DNA of 64,000 nucleotides, taken from assembly GCF_050942425.1 (NCBI RefSeq), contig NZ_CP192063.1:9238001-9302000 (forward strand), given 5' to 3'. Source of the stretch: Actinoallomurus sp050942425 (GTDB lineage Bacteria; Actinomycetota; Actinomycetes; Streptosporangiales; Streptosporangiaceae). Made by a program: the position numbers and the translations under genes. Each line of letters begins with the position of its first letter. Position 1 is the first letter of the stretch. Positions 26,161 through 34,308 of the stretch are shown piece after piece. Below the pieces are notes generated by a model. The model was not told where the DNA came from. It did not search any database and was given only the letters and a program-made list of their open reading frames with translations.

Positions 26161-26469
26161 ATGTGCAAGGACGACCGGTCCGCATTGAGTTGCCCGAGCT
26201 GTCACGCGTCACTCGTGCTCGCCGCCGCCGACGGCGGTCCCCCGCCGGCTCTGGCTCTCCGGGAGCCGGCGCACCCGCCACCGGTGCAAGAGGTGCTGGC
26301 CCAGTACGCGGGCCGGGTCGTCGATCCGGCGACCGCCCGCACCGGTGCCGCCCAGGTTCGCGCCGGCTTGGCCGCGGCCCGCAGCGCGGCTGCCGAGCGT
26401 CGCGCCCGGCAGGCCGAGGCCCGGCGTGCCGGCCCCGGTGTCCGAGGCGTTCCACACCGGGCGGCGTGA
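26161..26469 (+). CDS. Small hypothetical protein with CxxC motif
   Basis: 102 residues from the ATG at 26161 (MCKDDRSALSC). No family recognised. The N-terminus has a zinc-ribbon-like CPSCHASLVL with one further cysteine on either side; the rest is Ala/Arg-rich with heptad-like helices (VRAGLAAARSAAAERRARQ). A longer in-frame start exists at 26119. The stop lies 12 bases before the likely GTG of the P-loop kinase gene, so the two may be co-transcribed. Coding is supported mainly by position and composition. Confidence 0.45.
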   Translation: MCKDDRSALSCPSCHASLVLAAADGGPPPALALREPAHPPPVQEVLAQYAGRVVDPATARTGAAQVRAGLAAARSAAAERRARQAEARRAGPGVRGVPHRAA

Positions 26470-26481
26470 TGATGCCGTCGT

Positions 26482-27010
26482 GAGGCCGGCGCCGCGCGGG
26501 CGTACGTCAACGGCCCTGCCCGCCTTGATCGTCCTGCGGGGCAACTCCGGGTCGGGCAAGACGAGCGTCGCCCATGCGGTGCGGGCGGCCTATGGCCGCG
26601 GCCTGGCGATCGTCAGCCAGGACGTCGTACGGCGCGAGATGCTGCGCGAGCATGACGTGCCCGGCGGGGTGAACATCGGGCTGATCGATGTGATCACCCG
26701 CCATGCGCTCGGAGCCGGGTATCACGTGGTCCTGGAAGGGATACTCGCCGCCGAGCGGTACGGGACGATGTTGCGGGCCCTGCGCCGGGACCACCCGCGC
26801 GGCGCGTGGTTCTACCTGGACGCATCGTGGGACGAGACGCTCCGCCGACACGCGAGCCGGCCGCAACGGGAGGAGTTCGGGGCCGAGCACATGCGGGAGT
26901 GGTACCGGCCGCTGGACCTCCTGCCCGGCCGATGCGAGACCGTGATCGCCGAGACCAGCCCGCTCGAGGAGACGGTCCGGCAGGTGATGCGCGAAGCCGG
27001 ACTGAAGTAG
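26482..27010 (+). CDS. P-loop kinase of the AAA_33/zeta-toxin-like type
   Basis: 175 residues from a GTG at 26482 (VRPAPRGRTS); the open frame extends upstream but overlaps the preceding gene. Walker A is GNSGSGKTSVAHAV. A central QDVVRREMLRE, a Walker B-like HVVLEGILAAERY, and a lid region DETLRRHASRPQREEFG with several arginines follow. This pattern is shared by small ATP-dependent phosphotransferases such as chloramphenicol phosphotransferase and zeta-type kinases. The substrate is unknown. It is followed by a bidirectional hairpin and a convergent esterase gene. Confidence 0.82.
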
Positions 27011-27149
27011 GCATCGGGCGTCCCCGTGGGATGGCGAGTCTCGATCCAGGTAGTCGATGGGGGGTTTCTCCCGGTTTCAGGTGGCTGCACCCCCGGCACG
27101 CTGGATGGTGACGGGAGCCAAGCCTGCCCTCCTCCCCCGGCCCCCTTTG

Positions 27150-27188
27150 ATCGGGGCCCGGCGTCCCCCCTGCACGCCGGGCCCCGAT
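27150..27188. terminator. Bidirectional terminator between kinase and CE2 esterase genes
   Basis: A 14-bp perfect stem, ATCGGGGCCCGGCG with its complement, around an 11-base loop, placed between two convergent genes. Confidence 0.8.
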
Positions 27189-27242
27189 AGGGCGCAGGCG
27201 TCCGCGTTCCCGGCCCCCCATCGGCGAGGCCGTGATCTCCGG

Positions 27243-28244
27243 TTACAGCTTGGCAGCGATGACAGGGGCCAGCCGATTGGCGATCTTGACGTGCCCGCCG
27301 TCGTTGGGGTGCACCGAGTCGGAGTAGTCGGTGCTCGTCAGCCATCCCTCGGTAGGGACGTAGGAGACCGCGGTGTCACCGGCGGCGATCCGGGCGTTGA
27401 CCGCGGCCTGGGTCTGCGTGACGTACCTCTTGCGGAATGTCTCAAGCGCGAAGATGTACGCGCGGGGGTATTTCGCCCGGATCGTGGCGAGCAGGTTGGT
27501 ATAGGAGCCCTGGAACTGCGTGGTCGAGACGCCGTGGCCCACGTCGTTGGTCCCGAGGTTGATCACGACGGCGTTCGCGGCGTATCTGCCGAAGTCCCAG
27601 GACGGGTTGGCGGCGTTGGGGTTCAGCTTGGTGTACTGCTGCTCCAGGCCCACGCAGCCGTCCGCCGTCGCGACGAGGCAGGCCCCGCCTTGGGCGATCT
27701 GGGTGTGCCGTGCCCCGAGGCGTTCGCCGATGAGCCAGCCGTACGCGGTGAGCGCGTTCTGCGACGTGGTGGTGCCGACGGTGATGGAGTCGCCGACGAA
27801 CTCGATGAGCTTGGCTGGAGTCGGCGCGGCGTACGTCTTCGCGCCCGAGTCCAGGGCCAGCCCCTGGAAGACCGCGTCTCCGTGGTACGAGCCGGCGACG
27901 ACCCGGTAGGAGACGCGCAGGGTGTGGCTGCCGGCGGCCAGCGGGGTCGGCGTCAGGTTCACCGTGCCGCTGACGTTGGTCCGGTAGACCCATGCGCCGC
28001 CGTCGATGCTGGAGTACAGGTCGATCGTGCCGCGCTGCTTGAGCCTGACCGTCGTGCCGGTGAACCCGGTCGTGAGGTACGCGCCCGCCCAGTACGGCGT
28101 GTAGGCGGTCGGGGTGCTGGTGTCCCAGCGTCCGGTGAAGACGATGTTCGGGTCGGTGGGGCCGCCATCGCCGGTCGCCGCCTGCGCGACGAGCCGGCCT
28201 GTCGCCAGGACGACGATCAGGGCTGCGAGCAGCGGTTTCCACAT
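27243..28244 (-). CDS. Secreted SGNH esterase, carbohydrate esterase family 2-like (copy 1)
   Basis: 333 residues; ATG at 28244 with GGGGAG 6 bases upstream. Signal peptide (LLAALIVVLATGRLVAQA). An N-terminal beta-sandwich of about 120 residues (FTGRWDTSTPTAYTPYWAGAY; GSHTLRVSYR) is followed by an SGNH hydrolase: block I EFVGDSIT with the catalytic serine, block III INLGTNDVGHG, and block V DSVHPNDGGH with Asp and His. This jelly-roll plus SGNH layout is that of CE2 acetyl-esterases, which remove acetyl groups from plant polysaccharides. It is paralogous to the next upstream gene and in the same unit as GH43. Confidence 0.9.
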   Translation of the reverse strand: MWKPLLAALIVVLATGRLVAQAATGDGGPTDPNIVFTGRWDTSTPTAYTPYWAGAYLTTGFTGTTVRLKQRGTIDLYSSIDGGAWVYRTNVSGTVNLTPTPLAAGSHTLRVSYRVVAGSYHGDAVFQGLALDSGAKTYAAPTPAKLIEFVGDSITVGTTTSQNALTAYGWLIGERLGARHTQIAQGGACLVATADGCVGLEQQYTKLNPNAANPSWDFGRYAANAVVINLGTNDVGHGVSTTQFQGSYTNLLATIRAKYPRAYIFALETFRKRYVTQTQAAVNARIAAGDTAVSYVPTEGWLTSTDYSDSVHPNDGGHVKIANRLAPVIAAKL

Positions 28245-28255
28245 GGCGGGCTCCC

Positions 28256-29284
28256 CTACGGGATCGGGACGCCGATCTTCGGGGCGATGATCGGGGCCAG
28301 GTCATTGGCGATCTTGATGTGGCCGGCGTCGTTGGGGTGGCCGTTGCCGTCGGCGTAGTCGACGTTGTCGGTCAGCCAGCCCTCGGTGCCCACGAAGTAC
28401 ACGTTGCGGTCGCCGGCGCTGTTGCGGGCGGCGACGGCGGCCTTGGTGGCGGCGACGTACCGCCGCTTGAAGGTCTCCATGACGAACAGCGCCGCGTTCG
28501 GGTACTTGGCCCGGATGTTCTGCAGGAAGCCGGTGTAGGTCGACTGGAAGGTGGCGTCGGTGACGCCGTGGCCGACGTCGTTGGTGCCCAGGTTGATGAC
28601 GACCGCACTGGCCTGGTAGCGGGTGAAGTCCCAGGCCGTGGTGCCGGTGCTCGCCAGCCGGAAGAACTGCGTGCTCTGCCCGGTGCACCCGTCGGCCGTC
28701 ATGACCAGGCAGTAGCCCGCGCGGGCGATCTGGACGTGCCGTACGCCGAGCTTCTCGCCGAGCACCCAGCCGTACGCGGTGACGGCCAGCTTCGACGACA
28801 GGTACCCCGCGGTGATGGAGTCACCGACGAACTCGATCAGCTTGGGCGAGATCACCGGGGCGACGGTTCCGGCGCCGGAGTCGAAGGTGAAGCCTTGGAA
28901 GATCGTGTCGCCGGATCGGTAGGAGACCTGGACGGTGTGGGTGCCGGCGGCCAGGGCGGTCGGGGTCAGGTTCACCGTGCCGCGTACGCCCGCGTAGAAC
29001 ACCTCCGGCGCGCCGTCGATGCTGACGTACATGTTGACCGCGTCGCGCTGCTTGATGTGCAGGGTCCGCCCGGTGAAGGAGGTCTTGAGGTAGGCGCCGG
29101 TCCAGTTCGGGACGGCGTCGGACGCCGACTGCGTCCAGCGCCCCACGAAGGCGATGTCGGCGTCGCCTGGACCACCGTCGCTGAGGGCCGCGACCGCGGC
29201 CGGGCCGACGGCCGCCGTCATCGCGCCCCATCCCAGTGCGAGGACCGCGACCATCCCGGCCGGCTGCCTGCGCATCGTCCACAT
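28256..29284 (-). CDS. Secreted SGNH esterase, carbohydrate esterase family 2-like (copy 2)
   Basis: 342 residues; ATG at 29284 with GGAGG 4 bases upstream. The layout is the same as its neighbour at 27243-28244: signal peptide, N-terminal beta-sandwich (FVGRWTQSASDAVPNWTGAY), then SGNH blocks EFVGDSITAGY, INLGTNDVGHG and GNGHPNDAGH. The two proteins are similar along their whole length, so they arose by tandem duplication, but have diverged enough to suggest different preferences. Only 11 bases separate them. Confidence 0.9.
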   Translation of the reverse strand: MWTMRRQPAGMVAVLALGWGAMTAAVGPAAVAALSDGGPGDADIAFVGRWTQSASDAVPNWTGAYLKTSFTGRTLHIKQRDAVNMYVSIDGAPEVFYAGVRGTVNLTPTALAAGTHTVQVSYRSGDTIFQGFTFDSGAGTVAPVISPKLIEFVGDSITAGYLSSKLAVTAYGWVLGEKLGVRHVQIARAGYCLVMTADGCTGQSTQFFRLASTGTTAWDFTRYQASAVVINLGTNDVGHGVTDATFQSTYTGFLQNIRAKYPNAALFVMETFKRRYVAATKAAVAARNSAGDRNVYFVGTEGWLTDNVDYADGNGHPNDAGHIKIANDLAPIIAPKIGVPIP

Positions 29285-29315
29285 GGAACCTCCTCAGTAC
29301 GGGCGAGGAACCCGG

Positions 29316-30326
29316 TCAGTAGGCGTACGGCCAGCCCGCTGAGTCGAAGCCGAGGTAGTTGATGCCGAGCTTTGAAGCGCCGTTCGCGTTGGCGTCGTAG
29401 TAGTGGTAGACGAGCAGGTCGTGGTCGGCGTCGTGGTAGACCATCTGGCCGCCCGGGCCGATATAGCTCCCGTGCGAGGCGAGCACCGCGGTCCCGCCAC
29501 CGCTCATCAGCGACGTCCCGTTCCGGTCGGAGTACGGGCCGGTGATGCTGGTCGAGCGGCCGACCGCGATCCAGTACGTGCTGTTCACGCCGCGGCAGCA
29601 CAGGCCGCGCGAGGTGAACAGGTAGTAGTAGCCGCCGTGGTAGAAGATGTTCGAGCCCTCGATGCCGCCCGAGGCACTGGCCAGGCTGTATCGCGTGGTG
29701 TTCGAGGACACCTGCTTGCCGGTACTCGGGTCGATCTGAATGAGCTTGATCCCGGTCCACCAGGAGCCGAACGCCAGCCACCACTTGCCGGAGGCGTCCA
29801 CCGTGAGATTCGGGTCGATGGCGTTGTAGTCGCTGCTGCTGGAGGACGAATAGACCTTGCCGTAGTCGGTGTACGTGCCCGGGGCGCCCGACGTGCTCGC
29901 GGCCAGGCCGATCGCCGAGGTGTTGGAGCCGAAGGTGGACGCGGCGTAGTACAGCAGATACTTACCGCCGTGGTAGGAGACGTCGGGCGCCCACAGCGCG
30001 GCCGGGTCGCCGCCGGTGTAGGCGGCGGCCCAGGAGGCACCGCTGGGCAGTGCCTTCCCGGCGGAGGAGAAGGCGGTCCGGTCGGTCGAGGTGGTCACCG
30101 GTAGCCCGGCGCCGGTGGAGAACACGTAGTACCGGCCGGCCGAGGTCCTGGTCAGCGACGGATCGTGCACTCCGGTCGCGCCGGTGACCGTACCCGGGTC
30201 GGGATAGGCGAGCGCGGTTCCGGTCATGGTGGTGAAGGCGGCGACGGCGGCCGCCACGGCCAGTCCGGCACGCCGCAGGCGCGTGGTTCGCATGGCGGCG
30301 GCCCTGCGAGGGAAGCCTCTGCGCAT
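29316..30326 (-). CDS. Secreted GH43 arabinan endo-1,5-alpha-L-arabinosidase-like enzyme
   Basis: 336 residues from the ATG at 30326, with GAGGGG 5 bases upstream. Signal peptide (LAVAAAVAAFTTMTGTALA). Five-bladed propeller of GH43 with its three acidic residues: base Asp in GVHDPSLT, pKa-modulating Asp in NAIDPNLTV and acid Glu in GGIEGSNIFYHGGYYYLF. SRGLCCRGVNSTYWIAVGRS is typical of arabinanases that cut 1,5-arabinan. It is the first gene of a minus-strand unit with two CE2 esterases, suggesting breakdown of acetylated arabinan-bearing pectin or hemicellulose. Confidence 0.9.
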   Translation of the reverse strand: MRRGFPRRAAAMRTTRLRRAGLAVAAAVAAFTTMTGTALAYPDPGTVTGATGVHDPSLTRTSAGRYYVFSTGAGLPVTTSTDRTAFSSAGKALPSGASWAAAYTGGDPAALWAPDVSYHGGKYLLYYAASTFGSNTSAIGLAASTSGAPGTYTDYGKVYSSSSSSDYNAIDPNLTVDASGKWWLAFGSWWTGIKLIQIDPSTGKQVSSNTTRYSLASASGGIEGSNIFYHGGYYYLFTSRGLCCRGVNSTYWIAVGRSTSITGPYSDRNGTSLMSGGGTAVLASHGSYIGPGGQMVYHDADHDLLVYHYYDANANGASKLGINYLGFDSAGWPYAY

Positions 30327-30588
30327 CGTCACCCCTCAGCCTCCGTTCGGTATCTCGACCAATGCTCGAGACGCTGCATCCGCGAAGCTAAGTCGACTCA
30401 TCAGTCCCGTCAACGGCGCTTTCAGCGGCTTTCACGCCGGGTGCCGATGGAAGCGGCAATCGGAAAAAAGAGTCATATATGCACGAAGTGGCGCGGCGTG
30501 GCGATGTGCGGACATGAGGGCACTCGCCTAACCAGTAGGGTGTTCGGTCAGGGGACGTGTCGGACTGATACCCATAGAAGAGGCGGCA

Positions 30589-31410
30589 ATGGGAGAAGAA
30601 GATTTCGCCCACGGCCGGAAGCCGTCGGCCAAGATCGACGTCAGCGTCCCGCACCCGTCGCGTGTCTGGAACTACCTGCTGGGCGGCAAGGACAACTTCG
30701 CCGTCGACCGCGAGGTCGCCGACCAGATTCGCGTGCTTCTTCCCGGTGTCGTCGCGATGGCACAGGCCGACGAGGCGTTCCGCGGCAGGGCCGTCCAGTA
30801 CCTCGTCGGCGAGGCCGGCCTACGTCAGTTCCTCGACATCGGCAGCGGTCTGCCCGCCTCCAACAACACGCACCGGATCGCGCAGGCGGTCGCCCCGGAG
30901 TCACGCATCGTCTACGGGGACAACGACTACATGGTGCTGACCCACGCCCGCGCCCTGATGACCAGTGGCGCCCCCGGGGTCACCGACTACATCTACGCCG
31001 ACCTCCACGAACCGGACGAGATCCTGCGTTCCATCGACGGCACGCTCGACCTCAGCCGACCTGTCGCGCTCATGCTGATGGGCAGATCACTGATCTTCCT
31101 GGACGACGGTGCGGCGTTCACCACGGTCAAGCGGCTGCTGGACGCGGTTCCCGCCGGCAGCCACCTGGTGCTCACCCACTCCACCAACGAGGGCAGCGGC
31201 GAGTCGATGGACGACGCCGTACGCCACTGGAACGAGTCCGCCCCGAGTCAGGTCACGATGCGCTCCCCGCAGCGGCTCGCCGAGTTCTTCGACGGCCTGG
31301 ACCTCGTGCCGCCGGGTGTCGTGCCGTGCAGCCGCTGGCGTCCCGTTCTCGGCGAGGCTTCCCCGTCGGGCGACGGTGACCAGTTCTGTGGGATCGGGCG
31401 CAAGCCCTGA
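30589..31410 (+). CDS. SAM-dependent methyltransferase, Methyltransf_19 (DUF574) family
   Basis: 273 residues, ATG at 30589. The family signature is clear at the N-terminus (VPHPSRVWNYLLGGKDNFAVD) and in the SAM site (LRQFLDIGSGLPASNNTH), followed by YGDNDYMVLTHARALM and YIYADLHEPDEIL. This family is very abundant in actinomycetes and its substrates are not known. It is divergent from the GH43 unit with a 262-base intergenic region. Confidence 0.93.
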   Translation: MGEEDFAHGRKPSAKIDVSVPHPSRVWNYLLGGKDNFAVDREVADQIRVLLPGVVAMAQADEAFRGRAVQYLVGEAGLRQFLDIGSGLPASNNTHRIAQAVAPESRIVYGDNDYMVLTHARALMTSGAPGVTDYIYADLHEPDEILRSIDGTLDLSRPVALMLMGRSLIFLDDGAAFTTVKRLLDAVPAGSHLVLTHSTNEGSGESMDDAVRHWNESAPSQVTMRSPQRLAEFFDGLDLVPPGVVPCSRWRPVLGEASPSGDGDQFCGIGRKP

Positions 31411-31577
31411 CCGGCCAGAACGTTCGAAGAAACGACGAAATCCGCACCTCGAAGCCGGCTACGGCCGAGCTTTAACGTCGGCATAACGCCCCTGCAGATT
31501 CCCGAGACCTCACAGCAGGTAACCCACTGTGGAACGCACCCCCCAACGGAGGCCGCCGGTTCCACGAGGAGTCAGCT

Positions 31578-32693
31578 GTGTTGCGTCTGCAGGGGGAGAT
31601 GGTCCGCGGAGGAACCAGCAAGTGCTGGATCTTCGAGCATCAGGATGTCGTGGCGACCGGGGTGGACATCGACACCCTGCTGCTCGCCGCCTTCAACGCC
31701 GCCGACCCCCGGCAGATCGACGGTGTCGGCGGCGCCTCCTCCACCACGTCCAAGGCCGCGGTCGTACGGGCGTCCGCCGAGCCCGGCGTCGACGTCGAGT
31801 ACGCCTTCGCCCAGGTCGGCGTCGGCGACGAGCGCGTGGAGTGGGCGGGCAACTGCGGTAACTGCGCCACCGCCGTGGCGCTCTACGCCCTCCACCGGGG
31901 CCTCGTATCGATCACCTCGGACGCCACCACCGTCCGCATGGTCAACACCAACACCGGGGCCCGGCTCACCGGGACGATCCCCACTCCGGGCCTCGTGCCT
32001 CCTGACGAGGGCACGGCCGTGGTCCCCGGTGCGTCCGCGTTCGGTGTTCCGGTGCTGCTCGGGTTCCAGGACCCGGCGGGCTCGGTCACCGGCCGTGCCC
32101 TGCCCACCGGCCGCCCCCTGGACACCCTGGCCGGACGGGACGGTCCCGTCGAGGCCTCCCTGATCGACTCGGGCGCTCCCGTCGCGCTCTTCGACGCCAA
32201 GGCGTTCGGTCTCGACGGCACCGAATCCGTCGCCGAATTCGCCACCGTGGTCCCCACGCTCACCGCGCTGCGCCGTCAGGCCGCCGTCGCGATGGGCCTG
32301 GCCGGGCCGGACGACCCGGTCAGCCACGCGGTGCCGAAGGTCGGCATCGTCGGTCGCCCGGCCGCGTTCCGCACCACGGAGGGCACGCTGGTCGACCAGG
32401 ACGAGTACGACCTGGCCGTGCGCATGGTCTCCATGCACGCGCCGCACCCGGCGATCGGCCTCACCTCCGCCATCGCCCTGGCCACCGCGGCCGCCGTCCC
32501 CGGCACCCTCGCCCACCGCGTCGCCCGGCCGACCGCCGACGGCACGCTGCGTCTGGGGACTCCCGCAGGCGTGATCACCGCCCGAGCAGTCCCCGCACCG
32601 GATGGCGCGTCCTCCACGGTGCTGTTGCATCGTGCCGCTCGGCGCATCGTACGGGCCGAACTCCTCGTTCCCGCTCCGGACAGGCGCTCCTAA
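31578..32693 (+). CDS. PrpF-like isomerase (aconitate/4-oxalomesaconate tautomerase family)
   Basis: 371 residues from a GTG at 31578, preceded by GAGGAG at 6 bases. The N-terminus LQGEMVRGGTSKCWIFE and the motifs IDGVGGASSTTSKAAVV and WAGNCGNCATAVALYAL are those of the PrpF family (diaminopimelate-epimerase fold), as is MSMHAPHPAIGLTSAIALA near the C-terminus. Members isomerise double bonds of tricarboxylates such as methylaconitate or 4-oxalomesaconate. No propionate or protocatechuate genes are adjacent, so the substrate is open. Confidence 0.9.
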   Translation: MLRLQGEMVRGGTSKCWIFEHQDVVATGVDIDTLLLAAFNAADPRQIDGVGGASSTTSKAAVVRASAEPGVDVEYAFAQVGVGDERVEWAGNCGNCATAVALYALHRGLVSITSDATTVRMVNTNTGARLTGTIPTPGLVPPDEGTAVVPGASAFGVPVLLGFQDPAGSVTGRALPTGRPLDTLAGRDGPVEASLIDSGAPVALFDAKAFGLDGTESVAEFATVVPTLTALRRQAAVAMGLAGPDDPVSHAVPKVGIVGRPAAFRTTEGTLVDQDEYDLAVRMVSMHAPHPAIGLTSAIALATAAAVPGTLAHRVARPTADGTLRLGTPAGVITARAVPAPDGASSTVLLHRAARRIVRAELLVPAPDRRS

Positions 32694-32711
32694 GGAGCCG
32701 CGACGGCTCCT
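32693..32711. terminator. Short bidirectional hairpin between prpF-like and cupin genes
   Basis: AGGAGCCG and CGGCTCCT flank a CGA loop. The stem overlaps the stop codons of the two convergent genes. Confidence 0.55.
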
Positions 32712-33141
32712 ACGGGCGTCCTGCCGGCCGAGGGGCGCGGCGGTCCGCGCGCTGGGCGAGTTCGTCCTCATCGACGAGGGTGAGCATCGGCTTCCCCGGC
32801 TCGCACAGCATCGTGACGGTGAAGCGGAGCCGGACGTCGTCGCGGTTGTTGCCGTCCTGGTAGTGGATGACGTCGCCGCCCGGCTCCCAGAACGCCTCGC
32901 CCGCGCGTACGACCCGCTCCGGCTCGCCTTCGAGCTCGAACAGCATCTCGCCCTCCACCACGTACCCGAAAGCCGGGCCGGAGTGGCGGTGCGGCGGCGC
33001 GCCGGGATCGCCGGGCGGGTACTCGATGACCACGGTCATCACGTGCACCCCGGCGGGGATGAACGGCGGCTCTGCCTCCTGCAGCGTGGTGAGCGCCGTC
33101 TGCCACGCGGTCGATCTGGCCTTCTGCGTTCTATCCGACAC
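32710..33141 (-). CDS. Cupin domain protein
   Basis: 143 residues. A single cupin barrel: motif 1 PPHRHSGPAFGYVVEGE with two metal-binding histidines and a Glu, and motif 2 PGGDVIHYQDGNNRDD with the later His. Such small cupins act as isomerases, dioxygenases or sensors of small molecules; nothing more precise can be read. It lies 27 bases downstream of the NmrA-like gene on the same strand, so the two probably form an operon. Confidence 0.87.
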   Translation of the reverse strand: MSDRTQKARSTAWQTALTTLQEAEPPFIPAGVHVMTVVIEYPPGDPGAPPHRHSGPAFGYVVEGEMLFELEGEPERVVRAGEAFWEPGGDVIHYQDGNNRDDVRLRFTVTMLCEPGKPMLTLVDEDELAQRADRRAPRPAGRP

Positions 33142-33168
33142 GAGAGGTACCCCCCTGCGGGATCGTCG

Positions 33169-33924
33169 TTACTTGGTGGCGGGGATGCGGCCGGGCCAGG
33201 CGCCGTAGTGGATCTTGCCGAGGATCGCGTCGTCCCCCGGTACCAGGGATCGCTCACTCAGCTCGGTGCCGAAGTACCGCGCGTGGGGGTCGGTGACGAC
33301 CTCGCGCGGGTCGTTCCAGGCTGCCAGGGCCTTCCGGAAGAACTCGTCCATCCGGGACCGGTCAGGCCCGCCGGTCTCCACCCGGCCGTTGAGCGGCGCT
33401 CCGGCCGCGACGTCGGCGACCACGCGGGCCACGTCGTCGCTCGCCATGGGCTGGAAGGACACCGGGGCGATCCGGACGCTCCCGCCGTCGGTGGCGCCGT
33501 CGGCGATGCCGCGGACGAACTCGAAGAACTGCGTGGCGTGCACGATCGAGAACGGGATCGACGAGCCCTCGATCAGCTTTTCCTGCACGAGCTTCGCCCG
33601 CATGTAGCCGCTGTCGGGCAGTCGTTCGGTCCCCACGACCGACAGCGCGACGTGGTGCCCGACACCCGCGGCGGCCTCGGCGGCCATCAGGTTGCCGGTG
33701 GAGGTCTGGAAGAACTCCAGCACCGGGGCGTCCTCGAAGGAGGGCGAGTTCGACACGTCGACCACCACGGACGCGCCGGTCAGGACCTCGGACAGGCCTT
33801 CGCCGGTGAGGGTGTTGACGCCGGTGCTCGGCGCCGCCGCCACCACCTCATGACCCTGCTCGCGCAGATGCGCCGCGACCTTGGACCCGATCAGGCCGGT
33901 ACCGCCGATGACAACGATCTTCAT
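33169..33924 (-). CDS. NmrA-like NAD(P)-binding protein (atypical SDR)
   Basis: 251 residues from the ATG at 33924 (MKIVVIGGTGLIG), with AGGAAAGG 6 bases upstream. The Rossmann motif GGTGLIGSKVAAHLREQGH is at the N-terminus; VVVDVSNSPSFEDAPVLEFF and HHVALSVVGTERLPDSGYMRAK follow. The atypical SDR shape without a clear YxxxK fits NmrA/HSCARG-type proteins that sense redox state or reduce quinones. It is co-transcribed with the cupin gene. Confidence 0.88.
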   Translation of the reverse strand: MKIVVIGGTGLIGSKVAAHLREQGHEVVAAAPSTGVNTLTGEGLSEVLTGASVVVDVSNSPSFEDAPVLEFFQTSTGNLMAAEAAAGVGHHVALSVVGTERLPDSGYMRAKLVQEKLIEGSSIPFSIVHATQFFEFVRGIADGATDGGSVRIAPVSFQPMASDDVARVVADVAAGAPLNGRVETGGPDRSRMDEFFRKALAAWNDPREVVTDPHARYFGTELSERSLVPGDDAILGKIHYGAWPGRIPATK

Positions 33925-34257
33925 GACATGCCTTTCCTGTCCGCCGGGCACGGTTCGGCACCCGGTCGCCAGCTAAGACCGGACAGCGCCACCGCCTGTG
34001 ACAGCCCCCGTGAAAATCCTTCCCTGTGAAATCGAGCAGATCCCAGTCACCTCGAAACGAACATTTTTCAACATCGAAGGGTGTCGGTTTCGCGCCTGCT
34101 TCAAGGCGGTGATGCTCGCCCGGTCAGAGCGGACCGCATCGCTGACGCTGCCGCCTTGGTGCAGGCGTGTCCGTTCATCCCCATGTGAGGCCAAAAGCGG
34201 CACGAACCGGCCCTTGACGGCTCTTTTCGCAGGCCTCACACTGCACACACGAAACAG
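33925..34257. other. Gene-free interval between divergent NmrA-like and GH35 genes
   Basis: No coding frame is convincing in this stretch. It is richer in A and T than its surroundings near 34040-34080, and holds a TTGACG (34214) that could be a -35 for the GH35 gene, although a good -10 is not evident. Two promoters facing away from each other are expected here. Confidence 0.5.
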
Positions 34258-34281
34258 CGCGTTTACACAGCTTTAAACGCG
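34258..34281. promoter_or_regulatory. Operator-like inverted repeat upstream of GH35 beta-galactosidase
   Basis: CGCGTTTA and TAAACGCG are perfect 8-bp inverted arms around an 8-base spacer, ending 27 bases before the GH35 start codon. The position over the likely transcription start suits a sugar-responsive repressor (LacI, ROK or DeoR type). Confidence 0.5.
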
Positions 34282-34308
34282 TCCCGCCGGTAAGCGAGGC
34301 CCCGAAAC

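Noticed and set aside
26161..27010. Small protein plus P-loop kinase as a zeta-type toxin-antitoxin pair
   Set aside because: The small protein is a CxxC, Ala/Arg-rich polypeptide unlike epsilon antitoxins, and the kinase resembles solitary actinomycete phosphotransferases equally well.
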